This document shows, piece by piece, positions 33,325 to 42,114 of a stretch of DNA of 64,000 nucleotides. The notes under the pieces are model-generated. The model was given only the letters and a program-made list of their open reading frames with translations. It did not search any database and had not been told where the DNA came from. Every line of letters starts with the position of its first letter. The first letter of the stretch is position 1. Source of the stretch: Chelativorans alearensis (lineage in GTDB: Bacteria; Pseudomonadota; Alphaproteobacteria; Rhizobiales; Rhizobiaceae); contig NZ_WQNI01000003.1 in assembly GCF_010993735.1 (NCBI RefSeq), positions 186,001 through 250,000 of the forward strand. The letters run 5' to 3'. The translations under genes were made by a program, and so were the position numbers.

Positions 33325-35307
33325 ATGTCGGTCTCTCCCTTATCGCGTCTGCGCCAGGGGCTTGCTTTCAGGCTCCTGAAGGCATTCTTGATTGTCACGA
33401 TCGTTACGTTCGCGCTTGCTGCGAGCTACATGTCCTACCTTATTTTCGATCGACAGGAATCCTTGAGCAAGGTTTCACACTTCGATGCCGCTTGGAGCGC
33501 CAGTCAAGGCGTTAACGAGTTTATGAGGCTGTTACAGCGCGTCACTACGCTGGCTGGAGCGCCGAGCCCATCGCGTCGGGAGGAAGTGCGACTGCGCTTC
33601 GAGATCTTGAAGGGCCGCTTGGAACTCTTCAAGACCGGCAAATTCCAGGCATTCGTCGACGAAACGAAAGGGCGGCAGGCGGTGGTCAAGCGCTTGTCGG
33701 ATTTTGTTGAGAAACTGGACGGAATGATCGGCGAGGTTGACGACCCGGAGAAGGCGCAGCAGGTCCTGGACCTGATGGCACCGTTGGAAACCGATATGAT
33801 CAATCTAGCGTCGGATGCCGCCTCGTTCAGCAGTGTTGAAGTCACTGAATATGAGCTCGACCTCCTGCGGCTCCACCGGAATTTTTCAATTGCAGCGTTA
33901 GGCTTCTTCGTGTGTGGCCTGGGTTTCATTGTGCTGCTGGGCTGGCACAACCGCCTGCTGACCCGTACGCATCTACGGCTCAGAACGGCAAATGAAGATC
34001 TGCAGCGTGTCTCCGATGATCTCGCTCGGATGGCGCGCCACGACCTGCTGACTGGTCTGCCCAACCGCCTGTTTCTGCGCGAGCGGATGGAGGAAATGTT
34101 CGCACGCGACGAAAGCGTGGCGCTCATGTGCCTTGATTTGGATAACTTCAAGAGCGTCAATGACACGCTTGGCCACGCGATCGGAGATGCTCTCTTGTGC
34201 GAGGTCGCCTCACGCATCACCAATCTCGTCGGCCAAGACGGCATGGTATCTCGCTTCGGTGGCGACGAGTTCGTCATCATTCTCGATGGTGTCGGAGCAG
34301 CGGGCGCCGCAGCGCTCGCTGCGAGCTTGGTTGAAGCCCTCGGGAAGCCGTACCGACTAGCAGGTAATCAGGTTGTTATCGGAACGAGCATCGGAATCGA
34401 TTTTGCATCCAACGCGTCCGGTGATCCGGACAATTCTCTGAAGAACGCCGACCTGGCGCTTTACCGTGCCAAAGCTGACGGCCGGGGGACCTATCAATTT
34501 TTCAAACCCGAAATGGATGCGCAACTGCAGCGCAGGCGTCTGATCGAGCTTCAGCTTCGCTCGACGAACTTTGACACAGATTTCGAGTTACTCTTCCAGC
34601 CACTCGTAGATCTGCAAACGAAAAAGATCACGACAATCGAGGCCCTGCTGCGTTGGACCAACCCCGTTACGGGACCTGTCGCTCCCGACGAATTTATTCC
34701 CATTGCTGAACATAGCGGCTTGATTGTCCCGATCGGGGCATGGGTTTTAGAGAAGGCCTGTGCATTGGCGATAAGTCTCCCCCCGGACATCAACGTTGCC
34801 GTCAACCTTTCAGCTACTCAAATCCGTCGTTCCAATATTATCGAAACCATCTCCGCGGTCCTCGGCGAGACCGGCCTATCACCCAACCGAATTGAACTGG
34901 AGATTACGGAAACCCTCCTGCTGGACGACAGCAGTGAAGTCCATTCGGTGCTCAATGCGCTGCGTTCGCACGGCATACGCATTTCGCTTGACGACTTCGG
35001 AACCGGATATTCTTCCCTCGCTTACCTGAGAAAATTCATAGTCGACAAGGTGAAGATCGACCGCTCTTTCGTGGCCAGCATTGCGGACAATCCCGATCAC
35101 CTCGCCATCGTGCAGGCAATCGTGGACCTCACTCATGCCTTGGGAATGGTATCGGTTGCGGAGGGCCTGGAAACCGAGGAACAATTGGCAATCATCCGCG
35201 CCAGCGGTTGTAATGAGGCTCAAGGATATTTGTTCAGCCCGCCAATTCCAGAAGACGAGATCAAAGAATTCCTCGCCCGCCGCGGCTGGAAATTGAGAGT
35301 TGCCTAG
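33325..35307 (+). CDS. Membrane GGDEF-EAL cyclic-di-GMP protein
   Basis: A 660-residue dual-domain protein. Two transmembrane helices (residues ~18-40 and ~190-210) bracket a helical periplasmic sensor of ~150 residues. The cytoplasmic part has a GGDEF domain (HDLLTGLPNRLFLRERM, intact GGDEF at 312-316 in RFGGDEFVII) and an EAL domain (EAL at 439-441, VNLSATQI, EITETLLLDD, LDDFGTGYSSLAYL, VKIDRSFV, AEGLET, EAQGYLFS). Both active sites look complete, so it may make and degrade c-di-GMP. The start is ATG 33325; the frame is open further upstream but overlaps the preceding gene. It pairs with the secreted molybdopterin-fold protein at 32783. Confidence 0.9.
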   Translation: MSVSPLSRLRQGLAFRLLKAFLIVTIVTFALAASYMSYLIFDRQESLSKVSHFDAAWSASQGVNEFMRLLQRVTTLAGAPSPSRREEVRLRFEILKGRLELFKTGKFQAFVDETKGRQAVVKRLSDFVEKLDGMIGEVDDPEKAQQVLDLMAPLETDMINLASDAASFSSVEVTEYELDLLRLHRNFSIAALGFFVCGLGFIVLLGWHNRLLTRTHLRLRTANEDLQRVSDDLARMARHDLLTGLPNRLFLRERMEEMFARDESVALMCLDLDNFKSVNDTLGHAIGDALLCEVASRITNLVGQDGMVSRFGGDEFVIILDGVGAAGAAALAASLVEALGKPYRLAGNQVVIGTSIGIDFASNASGDPDNSLKNADLALYRAKADGRGTYQFFKPEMDAQLQRRRLIELQLRSTNFDTDFELLFQPLVDLQTKKITTIEALLRWTNPVTGPVAPDEFIPIAEHSGLIVPIGAWVLEKACALAISLPPDINVAVNLSATQIRRSNIIETISAVLGETGLSPNRIELEITETLLLDDSSEVHSVLNALRSHGIRISLDDFGTGYSSLAYLRKFIVDKVKIDRSFVASIADNPDHLAIVQAIVDLTHALGMVSVAEGLETEEQLAIIRASGCNEAQGYLFSPPIPEDEIKEFLARRGWKLRVA

Positions 35308-35535
35308 CCCGTGCTACGCCCCCTGGCCGGGCCGCTTCTGAATCGGTCTGTCGTCTCGGAATAAGATGGTTTGTTGTGGCTTGGAGAGTTGGAGCACGGA
35401 TGCGGCATGCGTCGCAATTGGGGCTGTCGCCAGCTATGCCCTGCTTTTGAGCTTGCTTGCGCATTTTGCCGGGGCGAAATCTCAAGCAGGCACGGAAGCA
35501 GGCATCGAGGCCGATTAGCGCGGAGACTATCAGAC

Positions 35536-37035
35536 ATGGTGCCAGGCGAACGGCAGGATCGCAGCACGCAGTTGGCGGCAGCCGCGCTTGCCGGGCTGCT
35601 CCTCGCCGGCCTCGCCGTGCGCTTCTATCGGCTCGATGCGCAAAGTCTATGGCTCGACGAATTGTGGACGGTGGCCGCCTCCGATCCTAGCCTGACGTTC
35701 GGGCAGTGGATCAACCAATGGATTCTGCCTGACGTACATCCGCCATTGCACCATCTCGTGATGCGAGCGTGGCGCGTCGTCTTCGGCGTCGACGAGTGGT
35801 CATTGCGACTTTCGAGTGCCGTCACAAGCGCCCTCTGCGTGGCAGTGGTCCCCCTGATACAGCGATGGACACCAGTGGTGCGCCGACCGCTGGCCCTCGC
35901 GACGTGGCTAGCAACGTCCACGGGTGCCATTGTCTACGCGCAGGAAGTCCGCGCCTACGCTTTGCTTCTTCTTCTGACGACGGCAGCGATCTGTCTCAGT
36001 GTCGCCATAGCGCGTCGCATCGAGCAGCGAGAACGGGTCCTTGCCCCGGCGGCGATCCTGGCTGCCGTCACGGTCATGCTCGAATATACCCACTATTTCG
36101 GTGTTCTCGTCGTCGCCGGGTTGTTCGGCGCCCTTTTCCTGTTCGCCGCCGCCCACCGCGACCGACCCGCCATCGGCGCCGTCGTGGTGATGGGCTCGAT
36201 GTCGATGCTCGCCTTTCTTCCTTGGATGCTGTTCCACGTTCCGCACCTTGGCGGACTGCTCGGAGGAAAGTTCTGGATCGCCAACAACTGGCACACGACC
36301 TTCACGCGGCTTGCCGGCTTCGCGGCCGGTGTGCCGGCCGTGTTTGCAGCCCTTGCCGTGCTGGTGGTCGGCAGCATGGTCCGTCGCCCTCAGATGGTGC
36401 GCAAGCCAGAATACTTCGTGCCGCTCGTTGCGATGGGAACCATACTGGCGGGCGCACTCCTGATCTCGTTGCATACGCCCGTTATCACCGACCGCAACCT
36501 CTTCGTCCTGCTTCCTCCGTTCTATGTGTTGGCGATCGCCGCCGTTGGAGACCTCGAGGACATTTACGACGGCGCATACAGGCAGGCCCTGCTCCTGCTT
36601 CCCGCGGCCGTCGCCGCAATAAGCCTCGGTGCCGCGATCTATTGGCTAGCGAAGGAGACCAAGGAGCAGTGGCGTGAGGCCGCAGCGCTCATCACCACGC
36701 TTCCTGGCTGCGATAGAGGACCGCTGCCGGTGAACAATTTCCCCAAGGAGATCTACGCGTACTACATGCCTCCCGGCTATCGTGAGCGGCTCATCGAGGT
36801 CTCTGCCACAAATACCGGCCGGTTGCCCGTATCGCCATCTGAGCTCGTTCACCGGCCCTGCCCGCTGTTGCTATGGAACGGCAACAGTGTCAGAGACGAG
36901 ATCGTCGCCGCGTGGATCGATCGCCTCGGCCTCGACCGGCAGGACGTGGTGGTCAGGAAGTTCGAACGCAACATGGTTATCCTTGCCCGGCGTGACGACG
37001 CAGCGCCCGCGTCGCTGCCCGCCGGTGTCGAATGA
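35536..37035 (+). CDS. GT39/ArnT-like polytopic glycosyltransferase
   Basis: A 499-residue inner-membrane protein with ~10 hydrophobic helices. It begins with a helix (TQLAAAALAGLLLAGLAVRF) followed directly by YRLDAQSLWLDELWTVAASD, the first extracytoplasmic loop of the GT-C (PMT/ArnT) class, where the acidic DE pair is the catalytic or metal site. HPPLHHLVMRAWRVVFG fits the second conserved motif. The last ~130 residues form a periplasmic domain. Such enzymes transfer a sugar from a polyprenyl phosphate donor. The start is ATG 35536; a 55-codon upstream extension of the open frame is not membrane-like. No glycan biosynthesis cluster surrounds it. Confidence 0.82.
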   Translation: MVPGERQDRSTQLAAAALAGLLLAGLAVRFYRLDAQSLWLDELWTVAASDPSLTFGQWINQWILPDVHPPLHHLVMRAWRVVFGVDEWSLRLSSAVTSALCVAVVPLIQRWTPVVRRPLALATWLATSTGAIVYAQEVRAYALLLLLTTAAICLSVAIARRIEQRERVLAPAAILAAVTVMLEYTHYFGVLVVAGLFGALFLFAAAHRDRPAIGAVVVMGSMSMLAFLPWMLFHVPHLGGLLGGKFWIANNWHTTFTRLAGFAAGVPAVFAALAVLVVGSMVRRPQMVRKPEYFVPLVAMGTILAGALLISLHTPVITDRNLFVLLPPFYVLAIAAVGDLEDIYDGAYRQALLLLPAAVAAISLGAAIYWLAKETKEQWREAAALITTLPGCDRGPLPVNNFPKEIYAYYMPPGYRERLIEVSATNTGRLPVSPSELVHRPCPLLLWNGNSVRDEIVAAWIDRLGLDRQDVVVRKFERNMVILARRDDAAPASLPAGVE

Positions 37036-37146
37036 GGACTGGAGGACCCGGGACTCGGTAGCCGCAGGCAAAACAACCGCTGCCAGCGACAACCAACCGT
37101 CGGCTTAAATTGACGCCCTTCATGGCATTCGTCGATCGCAGCAACT

Positions 37147-37560
37147 CTACGACTGAAGCGGTTCCTTGGTGGGTTCGGTCAGCTCTATGAGCAGACCATC
37201 GGGATCGCGGCAAAAAGCGACCTTCCCCACGATGTCGGGATTGTAGGCGGGCCGCGGAGGCTCAACCATTTCCACCCCTGCTTCCTCGAGCTTGCGATAT
37301 GTCTCCTCGATATCATCGAAGCTGAAGGTCAAATGCCGTATGCCGGCGCGGCCCTCCGCCACATCCTCGGCGAGCAGTGCACCCGTCGCTGGACACACCA
37401 GCTCAAGCATACAGTTGCCGGCGTTGAGAAACGCGATTTCGTTGCCGTAGAGTCCCAGCCGACGGACAACGAGCTTCAATCCCAAGAGATCGTCATAGAA
37501 CGCCAGGCTCCGGTCGATGTTGCGCACCGTGATGCCGGCATGTTCAAAGCCCTTCAGCAC
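37147..37560 (-). CDS. VOC (glyoxalase/dioxygenase fold) protein
   Basis: A 137-residue vicinal-oxygen-chelate protein: FEHAGITVRNIDRSLAFYDD, LLGLKLV, then RHLTFSFDDIEETYRKLEEA and DPDGLLIELTEP. The metal-ligand positions H8 (FEHAG), E in MLELVC, H in IRHLTF and E in LIELTE are all present, as in lactoylglutathione lyase-like or epimerase members. It is the last gene of the minus-strand catabolic operon, 12 bp after the GntR gene. It probably acts on an intermediate made by the two dehydrogenases; the exact reaction is unknown. Confidence 0.85.
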   Translation of the reverse strand: MLKGFEHAGITVRNIDRSLAFYDDLLGLKLVVRRLGLYGNEIAFLNAGNCMLELVCPATGALLAEDVAEGRAGIRHLTFSFDDIEETYRKLEEAGVEMVEPPRPAYNPDIVGKVAFCRDPDGLLIELTEPTKEPLQS

Positions 37561-37571
37561 GGAATGCCTCC

Positions 37572-38324
37572 CTATGTCGTGTCTTCGTCATCCATGAAGC
37601 GGCCGCGTTCGTCTGCCTGCAGCAGCTCATTTATAATGTTTGTGATGTGGTGCGCCATCGCCTTATGCGCGGCCTCGGGATTGCGCATCTTCAGGGCGGC
37701 GACGATGGCGTGATGGTCGCCGATCCACATCGGCCGCACGTTTTCATGATGTATATGTTCGTGAAGCCTCTTCCACATGCGCGAGGCGTCACGCTGCGCC
37801 CATAGCGCTTCCACCATGGAAACGATGATGGCATTGCCGGTGATGTTGGCGATTGTCATGTGGAACTCGCGGTCGCCCTTCTCGCTCGACGGGGTCGCGC
37901 CCGCCTCAGCCTGCATGCGCGAGATGCACTCCTCGAGTTCCATGATGTCGTAGTTTGTCGCCCGCTGTGCAGCGAGATAGGCAGCACCTGCTTCGACCGC
38001 GAGCCGCGCCTCGAGAAGCTCGAAGGGGCCGGGCCCGATGTCGGTGTTGATGGCGTCGAAGCCGAGCTGGCCGGGCCGCGTCGGAAGCACAATAATGCCA
38101 GCCCGGCCGCGTACCTCCACAAGCCCGCGCATCTCCAGCGCGATGACGGCCTCGCGCACGACAGTGCGGCTCACCTGCAACTCTTCGGCAAGCTCGCGCT
38201 CGGAAGGCAGGTGCCATTCAGGCTTGCCGGCATTCTCCTCGATCATGCGTGCAATGCGGCGCGCGACGATCTGATAGAGCCGCTTGGACGTCAGTATGCG
38301 GGCCTTGCCTTCAGCCTTCTCCAA
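37572..38324 (-). CDS. FadR-subfamily GntR regulator
   Basis: A 250-residue repressor. The winged helix is at residues ~15-80 (RLYQIVARRIARMIEENAGK, LPSERELAEELQVSRTVVRE, AVIALEMRGLVEVRGRAG). The C-terminal FCD domain follows (ELLEARLAVEAGAAYLAA, DREFHMTIANITGNAII, DHHAIVAALKMRNPEAAHKA MAHH); its histidines and aspartate usually bind a metal and a small organic acid. It lies inside the operon it probably controls, third after two dehydrogenases. FadR-type proteins recognise TNGTNNNACNA, and the divergent promoter region holds sites of this form at 40588 and 40742. Confidence 0.9.
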   Translation of the reverse strand: MEKAEGKARILTSKRLYQIVARRIARMIEENAGKPEWHLPSERELAEELQVSRTVVREAVIALEMRGLVEVRGRAGIIVLPTRPGQLGFDAINTDIGPGPFELLEARLAVEAGAAYLAAQRATNYDIMELEECISRMQAEAGATPSSEKGDREFHMTIANITGNAIIVSMVEALWAQRDASRMWKRLHEHIHHENVRPMWIGDHHAIVAALKMRNPEAAHKAMAHHITNIINELLQADERGRFMDDEDTT

Positions 38325-38368
38325 TCCAGTCTCCGTTCTCCCGAGGATCGCACCCTCGGCCTAGGATA

Positions 38369-39472
38369 CTATGCGCTCTTTGCAGCCGCTACCTCCGGCT
38401 CGGGTAACCAGGAGTGGTAGAGCGGATGCTCGCGGCCGATCGGTAGCGGCACAGGTTGGCCGGTGCGCTCGGAGTGATAGGCCGCCGTCACCAATTCCAG
38501 CGAATTGCGCGCATCCCGCAGCGTCACCGGAGGCTCCGAATCATCTACGATCGCCTGGTGGAAAAGCTGGAATTGACGCGTATAGCTGTCCTCCGTCGGT
38601 ACGAAATCGGCCAGTATCCGCTCGATACGCTCCTGATGCTCCGACGTTCCCGCTGTAAAGGTCCAGGGATCGCGCGCCATGGTATAGGGCTCGGTAATGC
38701 TTTCGGCCACCAGATTCTCGAAGCAAAAGCGCAGGCGCGAGATCTCCTTGCGCGAGCCCAGCGTCATCGACAGGGCGGCGAGCGAGCCGTTCTTCATGCG
38801 AACAGAGAGCGCCATCGTGTCTTCGACTTCGATCTTATTGAGAAGCGTCGCCCCATAGGCAAAGACCTCGGCGCACTCCCCATGCACGTAGTTCAGCATG
38901 TCGTGAGCGTGAATCGCATGGCCGAGCAGACCGCCGCCGAGTTCCGTTGCCCATTTGCCGCGCCATGGCACCTCGTAGTAGTCAGCGCCGCGCCACCAGT
39001 GCGTCTCGATGGTGGTCATGAACGGCTTGCCCGTCAGTCCCTCCGCCATCAGGCGCTTGAGCTTCTGCAGGCCGGCGCCGTAACGGTACTGGAAGATCGG
39101 CATGAGCTTGCGGTCGCTCTTTGCCAGAACCTCTGCCATCGAGTCCACCTCGGCGAGTGAGCCGAAAAGCGGCTTCTCGCAGATCACGTGCTTGCCGGCC
39201 TCGATGCCGCGTCGGGTCAACTTGAAGTGGTTGTAGGGCGGCGTGCAGATATCGATGACGTCTATGTCGTCACGGAGAAAGAGGGAGTCGGCATCCTGGG
39301 TATATTCCGGGATGCCGAACTGCTCGCAAAGGGGCTTTCCACGCTCGGCATCCAGCGAGCATAGCACCGGCACCTCGAAGAGATCCTTGTTCCAGCCGTA
39401 GCCGGTCAGGTGACGTTCGGCGATACCGGCGCCGATCACCGCTACGCGCAGTTTCCGGGTCATGATTGTCAA
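38369..39472 (-). CDS. Gfo/Idh/MocA family dehydrogenase A
   Basis: A 367-residue NAD(P)-dependent sugar or inositol dehydrogenase. The Rossmann start is LRVAVIGAGIAERHLTGYGW, the family motif CEKPLFGSLAEVD lies near residue 95 (lysine of EKP is catalytic/cofactor-linked), and the active-site region GGGLLGHAIHAHDMLNYVHG carries the conserved His pair. It overlaps the second dehydrogenase by 4 bases (ATGA). The start may also be ATG 39463. Located in a transporter locus, it most likely oxidises the imported sugar derivative or its 3-keto form. Confidence 0.9.
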   Translation of the reverse strand: MTIMTRKLRVAVIGAGIAERHLTGYGWNKDLFEVPVLCSLDAERGKPLCEQFGIPEYTQDADSLFLRDDIDVIDICTPPYNHFKLTRRGIEAGKHVICEKPLFGSLAEVDSMAEVLAKSDRKLMPIFQYRYGAGLQKLKRLMAEGLTGKPFMTTIETHWWRGADYYEVPWRGKWATELGGGLLGHAIHAHDMLNYVHGECAEVFAYGATLLNKIEVEDTMALSVRMKNGSLAALSMTLGSRKEISRLRFCFENLVAESITEPYTMARDPWTFTAGTSEHQERIERILADFVPTEDSYTRQFQLFHQAIVDDSEPPVTLRDARNSLELVTAAYHSERTGQPVPLPIGREHPLYHSWLPEPEVAAAKSA

Positions 39473-40488
39473 TCCTGTTGCTTGGGCGTGATGATGGTGG
39501 CTCTCGCCTGCGCTTCGAGCGCCAGACGGCAGACCTCGAAAATGTGGCGCTGGCCCATTGCCGTCTCGGAGCGGTCGCGCACGTCCTTGGCGAAGGCTTC
39601 GAAATAGTCGAGCGGCTCCTGCGAACAGTCGATATGGCGCACGCCATTGCCGTTCACCAGGAACAAGTGGTCCCCACCCGGGCGCCCGCCGATGTCGACG
39701 TATTTTCTGAGCTCGATATAGCCTTCAGTGCCGAGGATAGTGAGTCGCCCGTCGCCCCAAGTGGGCAGGCCGTCCGGCGTGAACCAGTCGACGCGTATGT
39801 AGCCCGAGGCCCGTGCGCTGCGCAAAAGCACCTCGCCGAAATCCTGGAATCCGGCAGATTGCGGCGTGCCGAAATTGCCCACCGAGCTTGCCACCACCTC
39901 AGCGCTGTCCGAGCCGGTGTAGAACAGGAACTGGTCGATCTGGTGGGAGGCGATGTCGTTGATGACGCCGCCGACCGCTTCCATCTCAAAGAACCAGTCC
40001 GGTCGGGTGGAGGGCGATTTTCTGTGCGGCCCCAGGCCGAGGGTTTGCACCACTTTGCCGACCACGCCGTCGGCCACCATCTTGCCTGCCACCACGGCGG
40101 ACGGCACGCAAAGTCGCTCGGAAAAGCAGACGGAGAAGAGGCGGCCCGTCCGCTCGACGGCCCTTTTTACCAACTCGAGCTGCTCGAACGTGGTGACGCC
40201 CGGCTTGTCGACGATCACGTCCTTACCGGCCTCCATGGCCCGGATCGCCAGACCCGCCCGGTCGCGCGGGATGGCGGCGATGCAGATGACGTCGATCGAG
40301 GGGTCGGCGAGGATCGTCTCCCGGTCGAGCGCTTCTGCGTGCGGATAAGTTTTGCGGAAATTCTCCAACAGCGTTGGAACCGAGGTCTGAGGGCAGTAGC
40401 CCGCGAACTCCGCCCCCGCTGCAATGAGGCCGTTGACATGGTCGAATATATGCCCGTGGTCGATGCCCACGGCCGCAAACCTCAGCAT
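39469..40488 (-). CDS. Gfo/Idh/MocA family dehydrogenase B
   Basis: A 339-residue paralogue of the neighbouring dehydrogenase, first gene of the minus-strand operon. The N-terminus MLRFAAVGIDHGHIFDHVNG lacks the classic GxGxxG; the motif reads GIDHGH, as in a divergent subgroup. VDKPGVTTFEQLELV takes the place of EKP, with the lysine retained. The catalytic-region signature GGVINDIASHQIDQFLFYTG keeps a histidine. The start ATG at 40488 is chosen because GAAGGGAC precedes it; an ATG at 40509 is also in frame. Two such paralogues together often perform oxidation and later reduction of one sugar (keto-sugar pathways); the substrate is not determinable here. Confidence 0.88.
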   Translation of the reverse strand: MLRFAAVGIDHGHIFDHVNGLIAAGAEFAGYCPQTSVPTLLENFRKTYPHAEALDRETILADPSIDVICIAAIPRDRAGLAIRAMEAGKDVIVDKPGVTTFEQLELVKRAVERTGRLFSVCFSERLCVPSAVVAGKMVADGVVGKVVQTLGLGPHRKSPSTRPDWFFEMEAVGGVINDIASHQIDQFLFYTGSDSAEVVASSVGNFGTPQSAGFQDFGEVLLRSARASGYIRVDWFTPDGLPTWGDGRLTILGTEGYIELRKYVDIGGRPGGDHLFLVNGNGVRHIDCSQEPLDYFEAFAKDVRDRSETAMGQRHIFEVCRLALEAQARATIITPKQQD

Positions 40489-40587
40489 TCTTGCTGTCCC
40501 TTCTTTCAATCCGCGCCCATCGGGAAGTCGAATTCGATACTGATGCCCGGTCCTCTTGCGTTGGCCGCAAGGGTACCGATCATTTTT

Positions 40588-40598
40588 CGGTCAGACCA
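40588..40598. promoter_or_regulatory. GntR/FadR-type site before the dehydrogenase operon
   Basis: CGGTCAGACCA matches the FadR-subfamily pattern TNGTNNNACNA at all but the first base and has the palindromic core GGT-CAG-ACC. It is 100 bp upstream of the first dehydrogenase start. Confidence 0.5.
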
Positions 40599-40741
40599 GA
40601 ACGGAAACTGCACGATATGTCAAGTCCAGGTCGGGGCGTCCTTTTTCGGGAAATACATTTGTTAAATCAATGGATTCAAAAAGAATAGACGCTCCTTCTC
40701 TTTGGCTATTGACATTCCATCCAGAGGAAAAGAAGCTTCTC

Positions 40742-40752
40742 TGGTTAGACCA
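40742..40752. promoter_or_regulatory. GntR/FadR-type site before the transporter operon
   Basis: TGGTTAGACCA fits TNGTNNNACNA exactly and is a palindrome with a 3-base centre (TGGT-TAG-ACCA). It is 72 bp upstream of the binding-protein start. It shares the core GGTYAGACC with the site at 40588. Confidence 0.6.
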
Positions 40753-40823
40753 CGATCATAATTTGGCTGGGACAGCCATAGCTGGTCGACAGGGTGGACG
40801 ACCGCCCTAAGAGGAGGAGGATC

Positions 40824-42092
40824 ATGAAGCTCAATGCTATTTTGTCGGGCACGACGCTCGGCCTTGCGATGGCGACGGCAACACACGCCCAGGAAATCAC
40901 GATCCTGTGCGACGATGTCGGCTTCGGCTGCAGCACCATGGCGCCGATCGCCGAGCGGTTCAACGAGGAGAACCCCGGCAAGACGGTGAAGCTGGAGACC
41001 GTGTCCTACCAGACCATCGTCGAAGCCCTGCCTGTGCAGCTCGAATCGGGCGAGGGGCCGGACGGCGCCATCATCACAGACCTCGGGGGCTTGAGCCGCT
41101 ATTATCTGGACCTCACATCCCACGTGGACGCCGGTTATTTCGAAGAGGAGTTCGGCCGCACGCTTGAATGGTTGCGCGGTTCGGACCGCAAGAGCAAGGC
41201 CGTCAACGGCATGCCGACCTCGCTCACTGTGAACGGCGCCTATGTCAACCTCACCCTGTTCGAGCAGGCGGGCGTGCCCGTGCCGGAGGAGGGCGCCACC
41301 TGGGATGAATGGGCCGAGGCCGCGCGCCAGGTGGCCGAGGCGACCAATACCGAGTTCCCCATGGAGATGGACCGCTCCGGCCACCGTTTCGCGAGCTTCG
41401 CTATCAGCCATGGCGCCGAGTTGGTCGACGAGGAGGGCAACCCCGTCGCGGACGAGGGCCTGAAGACGGCCATCGAGAAGTTCGTCGGCTGGCACAAGGA
41501 CGGCACCATGCCGCTCGACCTGTGGGGCGCGGTCGGCGGCTCCACACACCGCGAGCTTTTCGAGGATTTCCTGAACGCCAACGTGGTGTTCTATTTCGGA
41601 GGCTCCTGGACGTTGAGCCGGATGGATACCGAAGTGGGAGACCTGTTCGAATGGGCCGTGGTCGACACGCCCTGCGGCCCGGGCTCCTGCACGGCCATGC
41701 CCGGCGGCGGCGCGCTGGTGGGCTTCAAGCACACCGAGCAACCGGAGGTCGTGGGCGCGTATATCGATTACGTCTCGCAGCCGGAGAACTACAAGGAGAT
41801 CATCGCGGCCTCGGTCGAGATCCCGGCGGCGGGCACGCTCATCGAGGAGGGTGTCGACTATCCCGGCGCTTCCGAGCGCACCAAGACAGCGCTTAGCACC
41901 TTCACGAACCAGATCCCGAAGATGGCGCCGGCTGCTTACCGCTTCCAGGGCTGGCGCTACCAGAGGGCTATGATGAACGCACTGACGACGCGCATCAGCC
42001 AGGTCATCAATGACGAGCTGACCGTGGACGCGGCACTCGATCGCATCAAGCAGGACGTCGAACTTGCCATCGAGGCAGCCGAAGGCAACTAG
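40824..42092 (+). CDS. Sugar ABC transporter substrate-binding protein (cluster 1)
   Basis: A 422-residue periplasmic binding protein of the MalE/UgpB type. It starts at ATG 40824 after a strong GAGGAGGAGGA ribosome site. The signal peptide is LNAILSGTTLGLAMATATHA with cleavage before QEITIL. Typical blocks are APIAERFNEENPGKTVKLET, VNGMPTSLTVNGAYVNLTLF, GATWDEWAEAARQV, SWTLSRMDTEVGDLFEWAVV and GGGALVGFKHTEQPEVVGAY. Two cysteines in ILCDDVGFGC may form a disulfide. It is the first gene of the plus-strand transporter operon and probably binds a carbohydrate or sugar acid. Confidence 0.92.
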   Translation: MKLNAILSGTTLGLAMATATHAQEITILCDDVGFGCSTMAPIAERFNEENPGKTVKLETVSYQTIVEALPVQLESGEGPDGAIITDLGGLSRYYLDLTSHVDAGYFEEEFGRTLEWLRGSDRKSKAVNGMPTSLTVNGAYVNLTLFEQAGVPVPEEGATWDEWAEAARQVAEATNTEFPMEMDRSGHRFASFAISHGAELVDEEGNPVADEGLKTAIEKFVGWHKDGTMPLDLWGAVGGSTHRELFEDFLNANVVFYFGGSWTLSRMDTEVGDLFEWAVVDTPCGPGSCTAMPGGGALVGFKHTEQPEVVGAYIDYVSQPENYKEIIAASVEIPAAGTLIEEGVDYPGASERTKTALSTFTNQIPKMAPAAYRFQGWRYQRAMMNALTTRISQVINDELTVDAALDRIKQDVELAIEAAEGN

Positions 42093-42114
42093 CTGGCCCG
42101 CGGGAGAAGACTAA

